Below are positions 1 through 9,459 of a stretch of DNA of 64,000 nucleotides, piece by piece. This DNA is from Pectobacterium carotovorum (GTDB lineage Bacteria > Pseudomonadota > Gammaproteobacteria > Enterobacterales > Enterobacteriaceae), in contig NZ_JAXAFK010000007.1 in NCBI RefSeq assembly GCF_033898505.1, forward strand, positions 128,385-192,384. The letters are read 5' to 3'. Both the position numbers and the translations under genes were made by a program. Every line of letters begins with the position of its first letter. The stretch's first letter is position 1. The notes beneath the pieces are model-generated. The model saw only the letters and a list, made by a program, of their open reading frames with translations, was not told where the DNA came from and searched no databases.

Positions 1-76
1 AAGCTTTCAATAATATGTTGTCGACGACAAGGTTATTGTTAGCGTAGTCATAGAGCGCTGTAAGAGGAAATAGACC

Positions 77-496
77 ATGAATATGAAACCATTGTTTTTA
101 GGCTTAATACTGGGAACCAGTTACATTGGCATGGCGGCAGCAAATGATCTGGATTCTGCCCGGGCATCCGCAGAATCCGCTCTCAGCCACGATCGCGCTG
201 AAGCAAGAGAAAAAGCGTCAGAAGCGCGAACCAAGGCGCATGAGCATGAAGCCCAGGCGCGGGAAAAAGCGAATGATTTCAAAGCGGATCTCAAATCAAG
301 GGAACCAGAAGCCAAAGAACGGGCAGACAAAGTCAAAGCTGATGTGAAATCCAGAGAATCCGAAGCCAGAAAAGACGCCGAAAAAGGCTGGGCCGACGTC
401 AAATCTAAAGCGGATAGTTTTAACAGCCGTGCGGAAAAGAATGCTCGTGAAACCGCCGACTCCATCCACAATGCCGCAGAGAAGCATCAGCGTTAA
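77..496 (+). CDS. Secreted, highly charged alpha-helical protein (LEA-like), unknown function
   Basis: 139-residue protein I cannot name. An N-terminal hydrophobic stretch (about residues 5-21) ending in Met-Ala-Ala-Ala-Asn looks like a Sec signal peptide, so the mature protein should be periplasmic. The rest (about 23-139) is almost only Ala, Lys, Glu, Arg, Asp and Ser with no Cys, in loose 11-residue periods of the REKA..A / KADVKSRE kind. This resembles group 3 LEA or apolipoprotein-like amphipathic helices and predicts a long helix or coiled coil. A purine-rich ribosome site (aagagga) lies a suitable distance before the ATG. It stands alone, with proA convergent about 300 bp away. A stress-protective or envelope-spacer role is only a guess from composition. 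Confidence is good that it is a gene and low on function. Confidence 0.75.
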   Translation: MNMKPLFLGLILGTSYIGMAAANDLDSARASAESALSHDRAEAREKASEARTKAHEHEAQAREKANDFKADLKSREPEAKERADKVKADVKSRESEARKDAEKGWADVKSKADSFNSRAEKNARETADSIHNAAEKHQR

Positions 497-521
497 TATG
501 AAATAACGCGTTATTGTAATA

Positions 522-551
522 GAGGATAAATAATTATTACCTTTTATCCTC
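522..551 (+). terminator. Hairpin after the LEA-like gene
   Basis: GAGGATAAA at 522-530 pairs perfectly with TTTATCCTC at 543-551 around a 12-nt AT-rich loop, 26 nt after the stop of the secreted helical protein. No clean T-run follows, so termination is plausible but unproven. Confidence 0.4.
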
Positions 552-627
552 CGATAGCAAGACAGGTTATGTATTTGTGAAATATCACACAAAGCATAGT
601 TTGTTACTATTGGAGGATATTTATTTT

Positions 628-708
628 ATGCGGTTATTTTATTGCATTTTTATTGCTGTATTACATTTTAAGTTAACTACATATAACACAGCAAAAAATT
701 ACAGCTGA
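628..708 (+). CDS. Candidate 26-residue hydrophobic small protein
   Basis: In the 307-bp gap between the LEA-like gene and proA an ATG follows a strong GGAGG (612-616) by 11 nt and opens 26 codons ending in TGA. The product starts MRLFYCIFIAVLHF, enough for one short membrane helix, and has a polar tail. Upstream at 576-589 is the dyad TGTGA-N4-TCACA, which has the half-sites of CRP but a spacer two bases short. Support is limited to the ribosome site and hydrophobicity; it could be chance in AT-rich DNA. Confidence 0.25.
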   Translation: MRLFYCIFIAVLHFKLTTYNTAKNYS

Positions 709-764
709 AATGAGATGTCTTATTTAGAAAAAAAGGCTGAAGTAAAAAATGGCGTGAAAATAAC

Positions 765-793
765 GCTGCGCATACCAATTTGATATACGCAGC
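765..793 (-). terminator. Probable proBA terminator
   Basis: GCTGCGCAT (765-773) pairs with ATACGCAGC (785-793), 8 of 9 pairs, 11 nt beyond the proA stop. Read on the minus strand the stem is followed by GTTATTTT, a weak U-rich tail. Confidence 0.5.
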
Positions 794-803
794 CATTAAT
801 CGA

Positions 804-2057
804 TTAGGCGCGAATCAAATCGTCGCCATAACCAATCCACTTATAGGTGGTCAGCGCTTCCAACCCCATTGGGCCACGCGCATGCAGTTTCTGGGTGCTG
901 ACCGCCACTTCTGCCCCCAAACCAAACTGGCCGCCGTCGGTGAAGCGCGTACTGGCGTTGACATACACCGCGGAGGAATCCACTTCACGTACGAAACGTT
1001 CTGCATTGCTCAAGGAGCGCGTCAGAATCGCATCAGAGTGCTGCGTACCATGTTCGCGAATATGGGCAACTGCCGCATCCAGGGAGTCCACCAGCGTAAC
1101 GTTCAGGTCGTTAGAGAGCCATTCGTCATTATAGTTGGCTTCTTCCACGGCAACGACGCTTGCCGGGCCACCTTTCAGGTAAGGCATCGCGGAAGGACTG
1201 GCATGGAGCGTAACGCCTGCCGCCGCCATTTTCTTGCTCAGAGCTGGCAGGAAGCGATCGGCAATACGTTGATTGACCAGCAGCGTTTCCAGGCTATTAC
1301 AGGCGCTAGGGCGCTGCACCTTGGCGCTTTCAATGACGGTCAGCGCCTTGTCGAAATCGATGCTGTCGTCAGCATAGATGTGACAAACGCCGATCCCCCC
1401 GGTAATGACCGGAATCGTCGATTGTTCACGGCACAGCTTATGCAGGCCAGCACCACCGCGCGGAATCAGCATATCCACGTAGCGATCCAGCTTCAGCAGT
1501 TGATTAACCAGTTCACGATCCGGGCTTTCAATCGCCTGCACCGCAGCGGCTGGCAGGCCGCACTGCGACAGCGCCTGCTGAATCACTTTTACCGTCGCCG
1601 CGTTGGTGCGGTACGTCTCTTTGCCACCGCGCAGAATCACAGCGTTACCGGTTTTCAGGCACAGTGACGCCACATCGATAGTGACGTTCGGGCGCGCTTC
1701 ATAAATCACACCGACCACGCCCAGCGGCACGCGGCGACGTTCCAGCTTCAGGCCGTTATCCAGCATGCTGCCGTCCATCACCTGCCCTACCGGATCGGTC
1801 AGGCGACAGACCTGGCGCACATCGCTGGCGATCGCACTCAGTCGTTCCTGCGTCAGAAGCAGACGATCCTGCAATGCCTCACTCATGCCATTTTGGCGCG
1901 CATCGGTTAAATCCAGCGCGTTAGCCGCGAGAATCGTCGCGCTCTCGGCCTCCAGCAAATCCGCAATCGTCAGCAGCGCGCGATCTTTCTGAGCCGTGCT
2001 CAAGACTGCTAGCTGATAAGAGGCCGCTTTTGCCGCTTTACCCATTTGTTCAAGCAT
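804..2057 (-). CDS. proA: Gamma-glutamyl phosphate reductase
   Basis: Second enzyme of proline synthesis: NADPH-dependent reduction of gamma-glutamyl phosphate to glutamate-5-semialdehyde in the cytosol. 417 residues, the E. coli length, with near-identical blocks. It has the aldehyde dehydrogenase fold: cofactor segment [15 protein letters not shown] near 111-125, RGGKE near 143-147, and [10 protein letters not shown] near 251-260, whose Cys253 is the catalytic cysteine by family alignment. It lies 10 bp after proB in the same direction, forming the classical proBA operon in which the two enzymes are thought to channel the unstable phosphate. A terminator-like hairpin follows at 765-793. Confidence 0.97.
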   Translation of the reverse strand: MLEQMGKAAKAASYQLAVLSTAQKDRALLTIADLLEAESATILAANALDLTDARQNGMSEALQDRLLLTQERLSAIASDVRQVCRLTDPVGQVMDGSMLDNGLKLERRRVPLGVVGVIYEARPNVTIDVASLCLKTGNAVILRGGKETYRTNAATVKVIQQALSQCGLPAAAVQAIESPDRELVNQLLKLDRYVDMLIPRGGAGLHKLCREQSTIPVITGGIGVCHIYADDSIDFDKALTVIESAKVQRPSACNSLETLLVNQRIADRFLPALSKKMAAAGVTLHASPSAMPYLKGGPASVVAVEEANYNDEWLSNDLNVTLVDSLDAAVAHIREHGTQHSDAILTRSLSNAERFVREVDSSAVYVNASTRFTDGGQFGLGAEVAVSTQKLHARGPMGLEALTTYKWIGYGDDLIRA

Positions 2058-2067
2058 CGCGAACTCC

Positions 2068-3171
2068 TTAATTGATAATCATATCGTCGCGGTGGATAGC
2101 CACCGGACCATATTCGTAGCCAAGAATATCGGCAATCTGTTGAGAGTGGTGTCCGGCAATCATACGCAGCGCATCGCTGTTATAGCGCGTCACGGCATGC
2201 GCCACATCGCGCCCCGCCAGACTACGCACGCGGATCACTTCACCACGGGAGAAATTCCCTTCTACGGTGCGGATACCTTTAGGCAGCAGCGAACTGCCAC
2301 GCTCGAGGATCGCCGAGAGCGCGCCGTCGTCGACGGTGATTTCCCCCGCCGGCGGTGCGCCGAAAATCCAGTGTTTACGGCTTTCCAGCGGCGCATCGAG
2401 CGCATGAAAACGCGTTCCGACGGAGATATCCGCAATCACATCGCCAATTACGCCCGGCTTGCTGCCTGCGGCAATCACCACATCGATACCAGCACGACAG
2501 GCCACATCGGCAGCCTGTAATTTGGTCGACATACCGCCCGTTCCGAGACCTGACACGCTATCACCGGCAATGCTGCGCAGCGCATCGTTGATGCCAGTGA
2601 CTTCACGGATCAGCTCCGCATCAGGATTATTGCGCGGATCGGCGGTAAACAGCCCGGCCTGATCGGTCAGCAGCAGCAGCTTATCCGCATCGGCCAGAAT
2701 CGCCGCCAGCGCAGACAGGTTGTCGTTGTCACCCACCTTGATTTCGGCGGTGGCAACGGCGTCGTTTTCATTAATCACCGGAACAATATTGTTATCCAGC
2801 AGCGCCCGCATGGTGTCGCGCGCGTTGAGGAAACGCTCACGATCTTCCATATCCGCACGCGTCAGCAGCATCTGCCCGACGTGGATACCGTAGATGGAAA
2901 AAAGCTGTTCCCACAGTTGAATCAAGCGGCTTTGACCCACGGCGGCCAGCAGTTGTTTGGTCGCAATCGTGGCCGGGAGTTCGGGGTAACCCAAATGTTC
3001 ACGCCCGGCGGCAATCGCCCCTGAGGTGACAATAACAATCCGATGCCCTGCCGCATGTTGCTGCGCGCACTGGCGCACCAGTTCAACAATGTGGGCGCGG
3101 TTAAGACGGCGCGAACCGCCGGTTAGCACGCTGGTGCCCAGTTTCACAACCAAAGTCTGGCTGCCGCTCAT
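2068..3171 (-). CDS. proB: Glutamate 5-kinase
   Basis: Commits glutamate to proline synthesis by ATP-dependent gamma-phosphorylation and is normally feedback-inhibited by proline. The start chosen is the ATG at 3171 ([19 protein letters not shown]), giving 367 residues, exactly the E. coli length; an in-frame ATG at 3195 would add eight unconserved residues. The amino acid kinase domain (about 1-255) includes [12 protein letters not shown], the [17 protein letters not shown] region and [22 protein letters not shown]-terminal PUA domain (about 275-360) includes [11 protein letters not shown]. It precedes proA by 10 bp. E. coli has phoE beside proB; no porin gene is present here. Confidence 0.97.
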   Translation of the reverse strand: MSGSQTLVVKLGTSVLTGGSRRLNRAHIVELVRQCAQQHAAGHRIVIVTSGAIAAGREHLGYPELPATIATKQLLAAVGQSRLIQLWEQLFSIYGIHVGQMLLTRADMEDRERFLNARDTMRALLDNNIVPVINENDAVATAEIKVGDNDNLSALAAILADADKLLLLTDQAGLFTADPRNNPDAELIREVTGINDALRSIAGDSVSGLGTGGMSTKLQAADVACRAGIDVVIAAGSKPGVIGDVIADISVGTRFHALDAPLESRKHWIFGAPPAGEITVDDGALSAILERGSSLLPKGIRTVEGNFSRGEVIRVRSLAGRDVAHAVTRYNSDALRMIAGHHSQQIADILGYEYGPVAIHRDDMIIN

Positions 3172-3294
3172 AATTTCTCTGCCGTTGGATGTCAAAAAAT
3201 AAGAATAAGGAAAACGTTGTAGCAGGACAGACGCGTTATGCCAACAGGCACAACGCGAAAACCTGCGAATAAATCGGGGATCGTCAGGGAAGCA

Positions 3295-3669
3295 TCACGG
3301 TCGGGCGACGAGGGTACAGGCGGGTTCCAGCGAGCGCAGCAGTTTCTCCAGTCGGACATGGAAAGCCTGTTTGGCATTTTCCACCTGTTCCATCACGGCT
3401 TTATCCTTGATTTTTTCCTCACGCCAGTTGCCCTGCTTATCAAACAGACCGTAGTGATAATCATAGGCAAAAGCCTGGCCAGTATCTTCCAGATTCAGCC
3501 ACCAGCCCCAGAACTCACGATTTTCTGGCGCAGGCTTGATGTTGACGCAAACCGCCAGGCAATCAAAGAAGAACGCGGTATCCTCGCACTGCGCTTCACG
3601 GATATAAGGCCCCAACGACGTAAAATTTTTCATGAGTCGGCTTTTGGGGTGTCCACTCGGTAACATCAT
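3295..3669 (-). CDS. crl: Sigma factor-binding protein Crl
   Basis: Crl binds sigma-S and promotes its assembly with core RNA polymerase, helping general stress and curli-type gene expression. 124 residues against about 133 in E. coli; the first two thirds match strongly ([39 protein letters not shown]), while the C-terminal tail diverges and is shorter. The start is the first of two ATGs, seven bases after AGGAGAT, a strong ribosome site. It lies on the same strand as proB with about 120 bp between them. Upstream, where frsA would be expected, two ankyrin genes intervene. Confidence 0.93.
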   Translation of the reverse strand: MMLPSGHPKSRLMKNFTSLGPYIREAQCEDTAFFFDCLAVCVNIKPAPENREFWGWWLNLEDTGQAFAYDYHYGLFDKQGNWREEKIKDKAVMEQVENAKQAFHVRLEKLLRSLEPACTLVARP

Positions 3670-3783
3670 TTACGATCTCCTCTGGTTGAACCTTCTTTTT
3701 AGCAGAGAATGGCAATTTATCAACCACCTGGCGTCAGGTTACTGCCCAACGCCCGGCTTTTCAGCTTTTACACCGACGTGCTC

Positions 3784-5883
3784 CTATGCGGTCGGTTGAC
3801 GCTGCACGGCAAAGCGTGAAAGCCCTGTTTCAGTATGTAGCGCAGGCAATGCCAGCAGCGTTTGCAGACGTTCAGCAAAATAAGCGTGAACCGGATGCTT
3901 GCCGTCCAGCGCACTTCGCAGCTGTGCTTCTGTAAATGGCGTCAGCCTGAGCAGCGCTTCGAAGATCTCTTTCCGCTCGTCCTGCACGCTGAGTGACAGC
4001 GGCGTTACTCCATCATCATTGCTTTGGCGGAGATCCGCACCGTAGGCATGTAGTATCGCCAGCATGCGGGCGGATACCGATTCCGGGCGCGGCGGGAAAT
4101 CAACAGAACGGCGACTCGTTATCGCACACAGCGCGGGGGTCATTCCGCCTGCGATACGCGCATTCGGATTGGCGCCATAGTGCAGCAACACCTCAAGGCA
4201 ATGCTGTGCGCCCTGTTTCGCTGCCAGCATCAGCGGCGTCATCGCGGGCTCACCCCACGCGACGTCCTTCTCTATCCCCTGTTGCAACAGAACCTCAAGC
4301 GTTGCTTTACGCCGTTCGGGCGTCACACTCGTATTATCAATCACTCGATGCAGCGGCGGCGCAAGGGTGCTCGCCGTTTCCGCATTGAGACCAACGCCTT
4401 GCTGAATCAACCAGTTCAGCACCAGCGGACGACACCCTGCCGCAGCGGCATAAACCATGTTCATCCCGTCTGGTGCCGTGCTATGCAGGTTCATCCCACA
4501 GGAATGCAGATGCCGGAAAATATCAAGCAGCACGCTTTCATGCGGGCCGGGCTGTAAATACAGCAACAGCGCCATCCCCAGCGGCAGCGCACCGCTTTCT
4601 TGCAGCACATGCTGTTGATTGAAATCAGCACCGTGCGCGAGCAGCAGATCGAGCAGGTCAGCATGATATTGTCCGGTGGCAATCATCGCCTCACAGAGCG
4701 TATAAAGCGCTGGCCACGTTGTCGGCGTATCGTCCTCCTCCTCCCACATCGTATAGCCAATATTGGGAGAAGCACCTGATTCCAGTAGGTGTTCGAGAGA
4801 GGAAGAAAACACGCGCTGGACGCGGCTATCCGTTACCGCAGCTTTGGCTCGCAGCACAAGATATTGCGCCAGCACCGTACCCTGATTGACATCATTTCCG
4901 CGCTCAGCATCGCGTTCGTACTCTGCGTCATCCTCATCATCGTCAGGTTCGTGCTGTTCAAAACGCAGCGGATAACGGCGATCGAGATCGGCAGTCCGTT
5001 CCGCAATACGCCGTATCAGCGCAGGAGGAAACGACCTTTCCAGCGCATCCAGCAGGACGCTGTGTGCAGGCACATCGCAGCGCATATCCGGGAATCTGTC
5101 CAGCAAGAACGCACAGCACGGCGCAGGCAGGCCGCAATGCAGCGCCAATTCCAGCCAGGTCACCGAGGTTTTCTGTTCCTGATTTTTCAGGGTTTGATTA
5201 AATGACAGCGTAAAGCCCGATTCCAGCATGCCTTCTCGCTCGGCCTGTGCAACGATCGGCTGAAATACTTCCAGCGTCATCCATGACCCGGCATGCCGAA
5301 ATACCGTTTCCAGTATCGACGTCCCCGTCAGGCGTACCGGGCTATCCGCGTGGAACAGCCGCATTAACAAAAAGCGATCCTGCTTTTCCAGCAGAATATC
5401 GACGGGATGGCGTTTCTCCGCCTCGGGGTGAAACAGGACGGGCTGATTGATATCCAACCCGTTTGCCAGCAACAGCTCCAGCATCGTACTGCGCTGAGCA
5501 TGGGTATAGACCGGGCTTTCGGGCAGATCAAAAAAGCAGTGTAGCCAACTGCGCCCCTGATTATCATGAAAATCCAGCCGGGCCCCGTGCTGTAAAAGTA
5601 ATGTCGCAATCTCAGGAGAGTAAGACGTGATCGCCGCGAAGAGCGCACTTTCGCCCTCAGGCGTTTCGATACTCGCCCCTTTTTCCAGCAGATGGCGGAC
5701 AAGATCGATTTCCGTGTCGCGATCCTGACTCAATTGATGCAAAACCGTTTGCCCGCCGCTCAGCACGTTGATGTCGCCTTTAGCCAACAGATAGCGCTCG
5801 ATCAGTTTCCGCTTCTTGCTGGTGGGGACATCAGAGAAGCAAATCGCCTCTAACGTATCCGTTTTGGAAGATGAATCAAACAT
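3784..5883 (-). CDS. Ankyrin-repeat protein, downstream paralogue
   Basis: 699 residues with no signal peptide or membrane helix, so probably cytoplasmic or exported by a specialised route. Ankyrin-type repeats are clearest at about 40-150 (LVRHLLEKGASIETPEGESAL, LLLQHGARLDFHDNQGRSWLH) and about 480-680 (TPLMLAAKQGAQHCLEVLLHYGANPNAR, LAILHAYGADLRQSNDDGVTPL). The middle is degenerate helical repeat with a very acidic patch near 315-330. It aligns end to end with the gene immediately upstream, so this is a tandem duplication. Only 11 bp separate them and a good AAGGA site precedes the ATG, so they form one operon. Ankyrin repeats bind proteins; no catalytic domain or partner is visible. Possible roles include binding an effector, toxin or host protein, but none is shown. 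Confidence 0.85.
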   Translation of the reverse strand: MFDSSSKTDTLEAICFSDVPTSKKRKLIERYLLAKGDINVLSGGQTVLHQLSQDRDTEIDLVRHLLEKGASIETPEGESALFAAITSYSPEIATLLLQHGARLDFHDNQGRSWLHCFFDLPESPVYTHAQRSTMLELLLANGLDINQPVLFHPEAEKRHPVDILLEKQDRFLLMRLFHADSPVRLTGTSILETVFRHAGSWMTLEVFQPIVAQAEREGMLESGFTLSFNQTLKNQEQKTSVTWLELALHCGLPAPCCAFLLDRFPDMRCDVPAHSVLLDALERSFPPALIRRIAERTADLDRRYPLRFEQHEPDDDEDDAEYERDAERGNDVNQGTVLAQYLVLRAKAAVTDSRVQRVFSSSLEHLLESGASPNIGYTMWEEEDDTPTTWPALYTLCEAMIATGQYHADLLDLLLAHGADFNQQHVLQESGALPLGMALLLYLQPGPHESVLLDIFRHLHSCGMNLHSTAPDGMNMVYAAAAGCRPLVLNWLIQQGVGLNAETASTLAPPLHRVIDNTSVTPERRKATLEVLLQQGIEKDVAWGEPAMTPLMLAAKQGAQHCLEVLLHYGANPNARIAGGMTPALCAITSRRSVDFPPRPESVSARMLAILHAYGADLRQSNDDGVTPLSLSVQDERKEIFEALLRLTPFTEAQLRSALDGKHPVHAYFAERLQTLLALPALHTETGLSRFAVQRQPTA

Positions 5884-5894
5884 ATACGACGTCC

Positions 5895-7928
5895 TTATAG
5901 CGGCAACGGATGATGGGAAGACGACGACTCGCCTGCGCTGAGTCGCGCAATCTGTTGGCGTAGCTGATCGGAGAAATAGCAGTAGCGGTTGCCCTGCGCC
6001 AGCCAGTCCAGCAGCCGATGCATGTCATCCAGACTGGGAGACAGTATCTCCAGTAGCGCTTTGAACACCGCTTCGTGTTTATTGCGAATACAGCGAACCA
6101 GCAGATCGTTACCCGCTTCGTCCACCCGCGCGATCGTCACGCCATACTGATGAAGCAGGGTCACAATTCGCGCCGCCGCCGCATCGGCGCGGTGTAGCGC
6201 ACAGCGCAGGGGTGTCATGCCGTTAGCACTGCGGGCATGCGGGTTGGCTCCTCGCACCAGCAGCACCTCGGCACACTTCGCTTCACCATAGTAAGCCGCG
6301 CACATTAGCGGCGTGAACTGCTCATCAATCGAGAACTCATCAATATTCGCGCCGTTATCCAGCAGCACCGCGACGGTTTCAGCACGTCGCTCCGGCGTCA
6401 GCGCTTCATCGCTATACAGGCTGATGGTTTTATGCAGAACGGGGGAATTGTCGAATCCGCTCAGCGTGTGAATATCCACACCGTGCGCAATAAGCCACTG
6501 TAAAACCTGTGGTCGAGAGCCTATTCCCGCAGCGGCTGCCGTGTTGATCAGGTAAGCATTGGTCGCCTGCAAATCCATACCGTGTTCGTACAGGTAGTTC
6601 ATCACCTGAAGCAGTACATCTTCATGTGTCGAATTGTAGCCACGCTGAAGCAGCGTAATGCAGAGCGGTTCGCTGACCGCACTTTTCTTCACGTTGAAAT
6701 TCGCACCGTGTGCCACCAGTAAATCCAGCAGATCGGGGCGAAAGTTATTCGCCGACACCATTTCAACGCAAACGAGGTAAAGCAATGACCAGTTCCGCAT
6801 TTCATAGCTACGCCCCCCGCTCATTTTATCAACCAGAGGCGACGCACCGTATTGCAGCAACAGGCTCATGGCATCGTAAAAATAGGCGTAATAGTCAGGC
6901 TCGCTCAGCGCCTTTATCAGACGGTTGTCCACAAATTGCATCATGGCCGAGCTACCGACGTCAGGGTACGCATCGGCCTCCCACCCGCTCTGTTTTTTCC
7001 GGCCAGAAGAAATGAACAGGGAATAAGGTCGGTCAATATCTGCCGTTTTTTGAATAATCCGCTCCACCAGCGCGGTCGAATAGCGGTTAAGCAAGGCATC
7101 CAGAACAAAACTGTAGTTGCTTAAATCGCAGCGGATATCAGGATAGGTATCAAGCAAGTATTCACAGAGTCGTTCGTCCGCGGCGTAAAAAATGGCCATT
7201 TCCAATAGCGATCCATCGGTACGGATCTTCTTGTCTTCGGAAAGAATCACACCGGGCTCACGATAAGCCGATCCCCCAGCCCGTTTCACGATCTGCTGAA
7301 AGAGCGGGAGTGGCAGCCACTCGCTTTTATAGTTAAAGAGGCGTTCAAAAATGCCGGTTTCGGCGAAATGAATCGGGATATCAAGCTGAAAGATGTGCTC
7401 CAGCAGGCTCACATCCTTCTCACACATCACGATCTCGATCGGAAAGCTGGTTTCCAGTGATGTCCAGAAAATGGTTTCACGATTGAGATCCAAGCCGTAG
7501 CGTAACAATAGATCGAGCATTTGCTTACGCTGGTCGTCGGTGTAGGTATGTCGATCTTGTGGGCAGTACAGGTAGTTCAGCCATGAGTTGCTGAAGAAAT
7601 TGAGGTAGTGCACATCAGCGCCGTACTGAAGGTAGAGCTCGGCCAGTTCCAGATGGAAAAACTCGATCGCATTATGCAATGCGCTGAATCCTCCAGGCTG
7701 TTCAATAAAAGCCCCTTTATCCAGCAGGTAACGAACCAACTCCGTATCCGGCGCGTCCGTATTGACCGTTAGCAAACCGAGTATATTAGCAGTATGGCGC
7801 TGCCTTTCATTGATGCTGCCACCCTGCGCCAGAAAGCGGTCGATTTGTCGTTTTTTCTTTTCCAGCGGTAGTTCTGAACAGCAGATGTCATGCAGACTTT
7901 GCTGCTGACGAGATAATATTCCCCACAT
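5895..7928 (-). CDS. Ankyrin-repeat protein, upstream paralogue
   Basis: 677 residues from the chosen ATG. The first in-frame ATG (7988) is rejected because the frsA terminator hairpin lies at 7960-7987; AAGGA sits seven bases before 7928, and MWGILSRQQQSLHDICCSELP then aligns with the N-terminus of the downstream paralogue. An ATG one codon earlier (7931) is the alternative. Ankyrin repeats are visible near 55-150 (LVRYLLDKGAFIEQPGGFSALHNAI, AELYLQYGADVHYL) and near 440-620 (LQWLIAHGVDIHTLSGFD, TPLMCAAYYGEAKCAEVLLVRGANPHAR). No signal peptide, transmembrane segment or enzyme domain is seen. Divergence from its neighbour is large, so the duplication is old. It interrupts the crl-frsA neighbourhood known from E. 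coli. Function unknown. Confidence 0.85.
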   Translation of the reverse strand: MWGILSRQQQSLHDICCSELPLEKKKRQIDRFLAQGGSINERQRHTANILGLLTVNTDAPDTELVRYLLDKGAFIEQPGGFSALHNAIEFFHLELAELYLQYGADVHYLNFFSNSWLNYLYCPQDRHTYTDDQRKQMLDLLLRYGLDLNRETIFWTSLETSFPIEIVMCEKDVSLLEHIFQLDIPIHFAETGIFERLFNYKSEWLPLPLFQQIVKRAGGSAYREPGVILSEDKKIRTDGSLLEMAIFYAADERLCEYLLDTYPDIRCDLSNYSFVLDALLNRYSTALVERIIQKTADIDRPYSLFISSGRKKQSGWEADAYPDVGSSAMMQFVDNRLIKALSEPDYYAYFYDAMSLLLQYGASPLVDKMSGGRSYEMRNWSLLYLVCVEMVSANNFRPDLLDLLVAHGANFNVKKSAVSEPLCITLLQRGYNSTHEDVLLQVMNYLYEHGMDLQATNAYLINTAAAAGIGSRPQVLQWLIAHGVDIHTLSGFDNSPVLHKTISLYSDEALTPERRAETVAVLLDNGANIDEFSIDEQFTPLMCAAYYGEAKCAEVLLVRGANPHARSANGMTPLRCALHRADAAAARIVTLLHQYGVTIARVDEAGNDLLVRCIRNKHEAVFKALLEILSPSLDDMHRLLDWLAQGNRYCYFSDQLRQQIARLSAGESSSSHHPLPL

Positions 7929-7959
7929 CATTGCATCCTTCAACGATCCCCAAACGGGT

Positions 7960-7987
7960 AAAAAATTGGCAGGTTCTACGCCTGCCA
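7960..7987 (-). terminator. frsA rho-independent terminator
   Basis: On the minus strand TGGCAGG-CGTAGAA-CCTGCCA (7987-7967) forms a perfect 7-bp stem followed by a run of T (complement of 7960-7965), starting 11 nt beyond the frsA stop. It also decides the start of the ankyrin gene downstream, which must begin after it. Confidence 0.85.
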
Positions 7988-7997
7988 TTGATCATGC

Positions 7998-9260
7998 TTA
8001 ACACACTTTATCCTGCAACCAACCGCTGATTTGCTGTAGTGCGCGGTGGAAATTCTGGTACACCGGCGAGAAATTAACCGGCAGCAGTTTCCCTTGTGCG
8101 GATGAATTCACAATCAGGCTGGCTTCTTCTTTCGGGCAGAGCGGATCGTTATCCCAGTAGCCTGCCAGCATCGGCGTCGGGCAGCGGCGTCCTAGCAGCC
8201 CCTGCGTTTTCAGCGAATAGCGCCCCAGCTCGGTTTTCAACGAGGTATCCGTCGAGAACGGCATGCCCAAGCGACTCGCCAGCACATCCATAAACATATC
8301 CGGCACCTGCTGCTGGCGATTCGGATCGCTTAACAGATGATGCACCAAAGGACCGAGACAGGCCACACCGCGTAAGCGCTGCGATTCCAGATACGCCAGC
8401 CGAACGGCAATGTTGGCGCCAAAACGGAAGCCAAACGCGACAACGCGGGAGTGATCGACCCACGGGACATCCGGCAGCGCGCGCAAGACCTGCTGATGCA
8501 GGAAACTGGAATCCTGAGTCAGCTTCCAGCGGGAAGAAAATCCAACGGAAGGAACATCAATCGTCAGCATCGCCATGCCAGCTGGCGCAAAATAGTCCTG
8601 AAACAGGCGATGATAATCGCTCTGCAACATTTCCAGGCTGCCGCACATCAGAACGGTAGGGAAAGGCGCTTTCGCCTGCGATGGCATATGCAGAAAACCG
8701 GTCAGCGTGCCGCCACCCGTAATCGGGAAGGTCAGTTCTTTGAGTTCATAAGGCAGGTATTTGGCGGCCTCTTCATAGGCGCGATTTGCCAGCGTTTGCG
8801 CCTGCTCCGCCAGCTCATCGCCTTTAATATGCGGATAGGCAGCAATGCTGTAGAGGTTGGCAGCATTCAACCAGAACTGCCCGGTTTGTGCGTCATCACC
8901 GCTTTCTGTTGCTCGCTGCTGCCAGTCTGCGCCCTGCTTCGCCCATTCATAAATCCAGTTACCGCCCCGGTAGCCGATCACCGTATCAAGCAGCTGCTCG
9001 TTGCTTCTGTCAGCCTTGCTGGCTGCGATGCGTGACAGCACATCTTCAATTTCCCACGGGTCGACGCCACGCCAAATCCACATCAGCCGGTTAATCATCC
9101 GATACCAGCTGCGGGTCTTCTCCCCTTCCAGCGTAGAATGCAGCCCCTGCACATCCTGACTATTCCGCGTACGTCTGACCAACGTCGAGGTTTCTGGATG
9201 TTTAAAGGATGGTTTGAATAGCGTTTCAGACAGGTTAGCTTGCGCCACAGCAGCCTCCAT
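7998..9260 (-). CDS. frsA: FrsA, fermentation-respiration switch protein (alpha/beta hydrolase fold)
   Basis: 420 residues, close to the 414 of E. coli FrsA/YafA, with near-identical blocks: [20 protein letters not shown] at the N-terminus, [46 protein letters not shown] and [14 protein letters not shown]. The C-terminal half (about 175-415) is an alpha/beta hydrolase fold. FrsA is reported to bind the glucose-specific EIIA protein of the sugar phosphotransferase system and to shift carbon flow between respiration and fermentation; its enzymatic activity has been disputed. The nucleophile elbow reads GFRFG, with Arg where Ser is expected, as in the E. coli protein. It has its own terminator and an upstream hairpin at 9276-9312. 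Confidence 0.95.
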   Translation of the reverse strand: MEAAVAQANLSETLFKPSFKHPETSTLVRRTRNSQDVQGLHSTLEGEKTRSWYRMINRLMWIWRGVDPWEIEDVLSRIAASKADRSNEQLLDTVIGYRGGNWIYEWAKQGADWQQRATESGDDAQTGQFWLNAANLYSIAAYPHIKGDELAEQAQTLANRAYEEAAKYLPYELKELTFPITGGGTLTGFLHMPSQAKAPFPTVLMCGSLEMLQSDYHRLFQDYFAPAGMAMLTIDVPSVGFSSRWKLTQDSSFLHQQVLRALPDVPWVDHSRVVAFGFRFGANIAVRLAYLESQRLRGVACLGPLVHHLLSDPNRQQQVPDMFMDVLASRLGMPFSTDTSLKTELGRYSLKTQGLLGRRCPTPMLAGYWDNDPLCPKEEASLIVNSSAQGKLLPVNFSPVYQNFHRALQQISGWLQDKVC

Positions 9261-9275
9261 TAATGTAAACCGCTG

Positions 9276-9312
9276 TTAGCGGACATCAGACGACTTCTTC
9301 GTCACCCGCTAA
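9276..9312. promoter_or_regulatory. Nested inverted repeat upstream of frsA
   Basis: TTAGCGG (9276-9282) and CCGCTAA (9306-9312) are perfect complements and enclose a second dyad, GACGA...TCGTC (9289-9303). It lies 16-52 bp before the frsA start, so it could be an operator or 5' UTR hairpin. No regulator is identified. Confidence 0.35.
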
Positions 9313-9400
9313 AGTGTAACGAACTCAGGCCAGAGAAGACAAACACCAACGGCAGAAACACACGATCGGATCAAAGCCTACGGCAAAAATGATGAGGTTC

Positions 9401-9432
9401 AAAAACAACAATGCCCGGCTAAACCGGGCATT
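9401..9432 (-). terminator. gpt rho-independent terminator
   Basis: AATGCCCGG (9410-9418) pairs perfectly with CCGGGCATT (9424-9432) around CTAAA. On the minus strand it is followed by GTTGTTTTT, about 28 nt after the gpt stop. Confidence 0.85.
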
Positions 9433-9459
9433 GGTGGAAATCGATATTCGCTCTAGCGA

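Noticed and set aside
576..589. CRP site TGTGA-N4-TCACA
   Set aside because: The half-sites are right, but the spacer is four bases rather than the six that CRP needs, so it is not called as a CRP site.
780..1667. Long plus-strand open frame opposite proA
   Set aside because: It mirrors a well-conserved real gene on the other strand and has no family resemblance or ribosome site.
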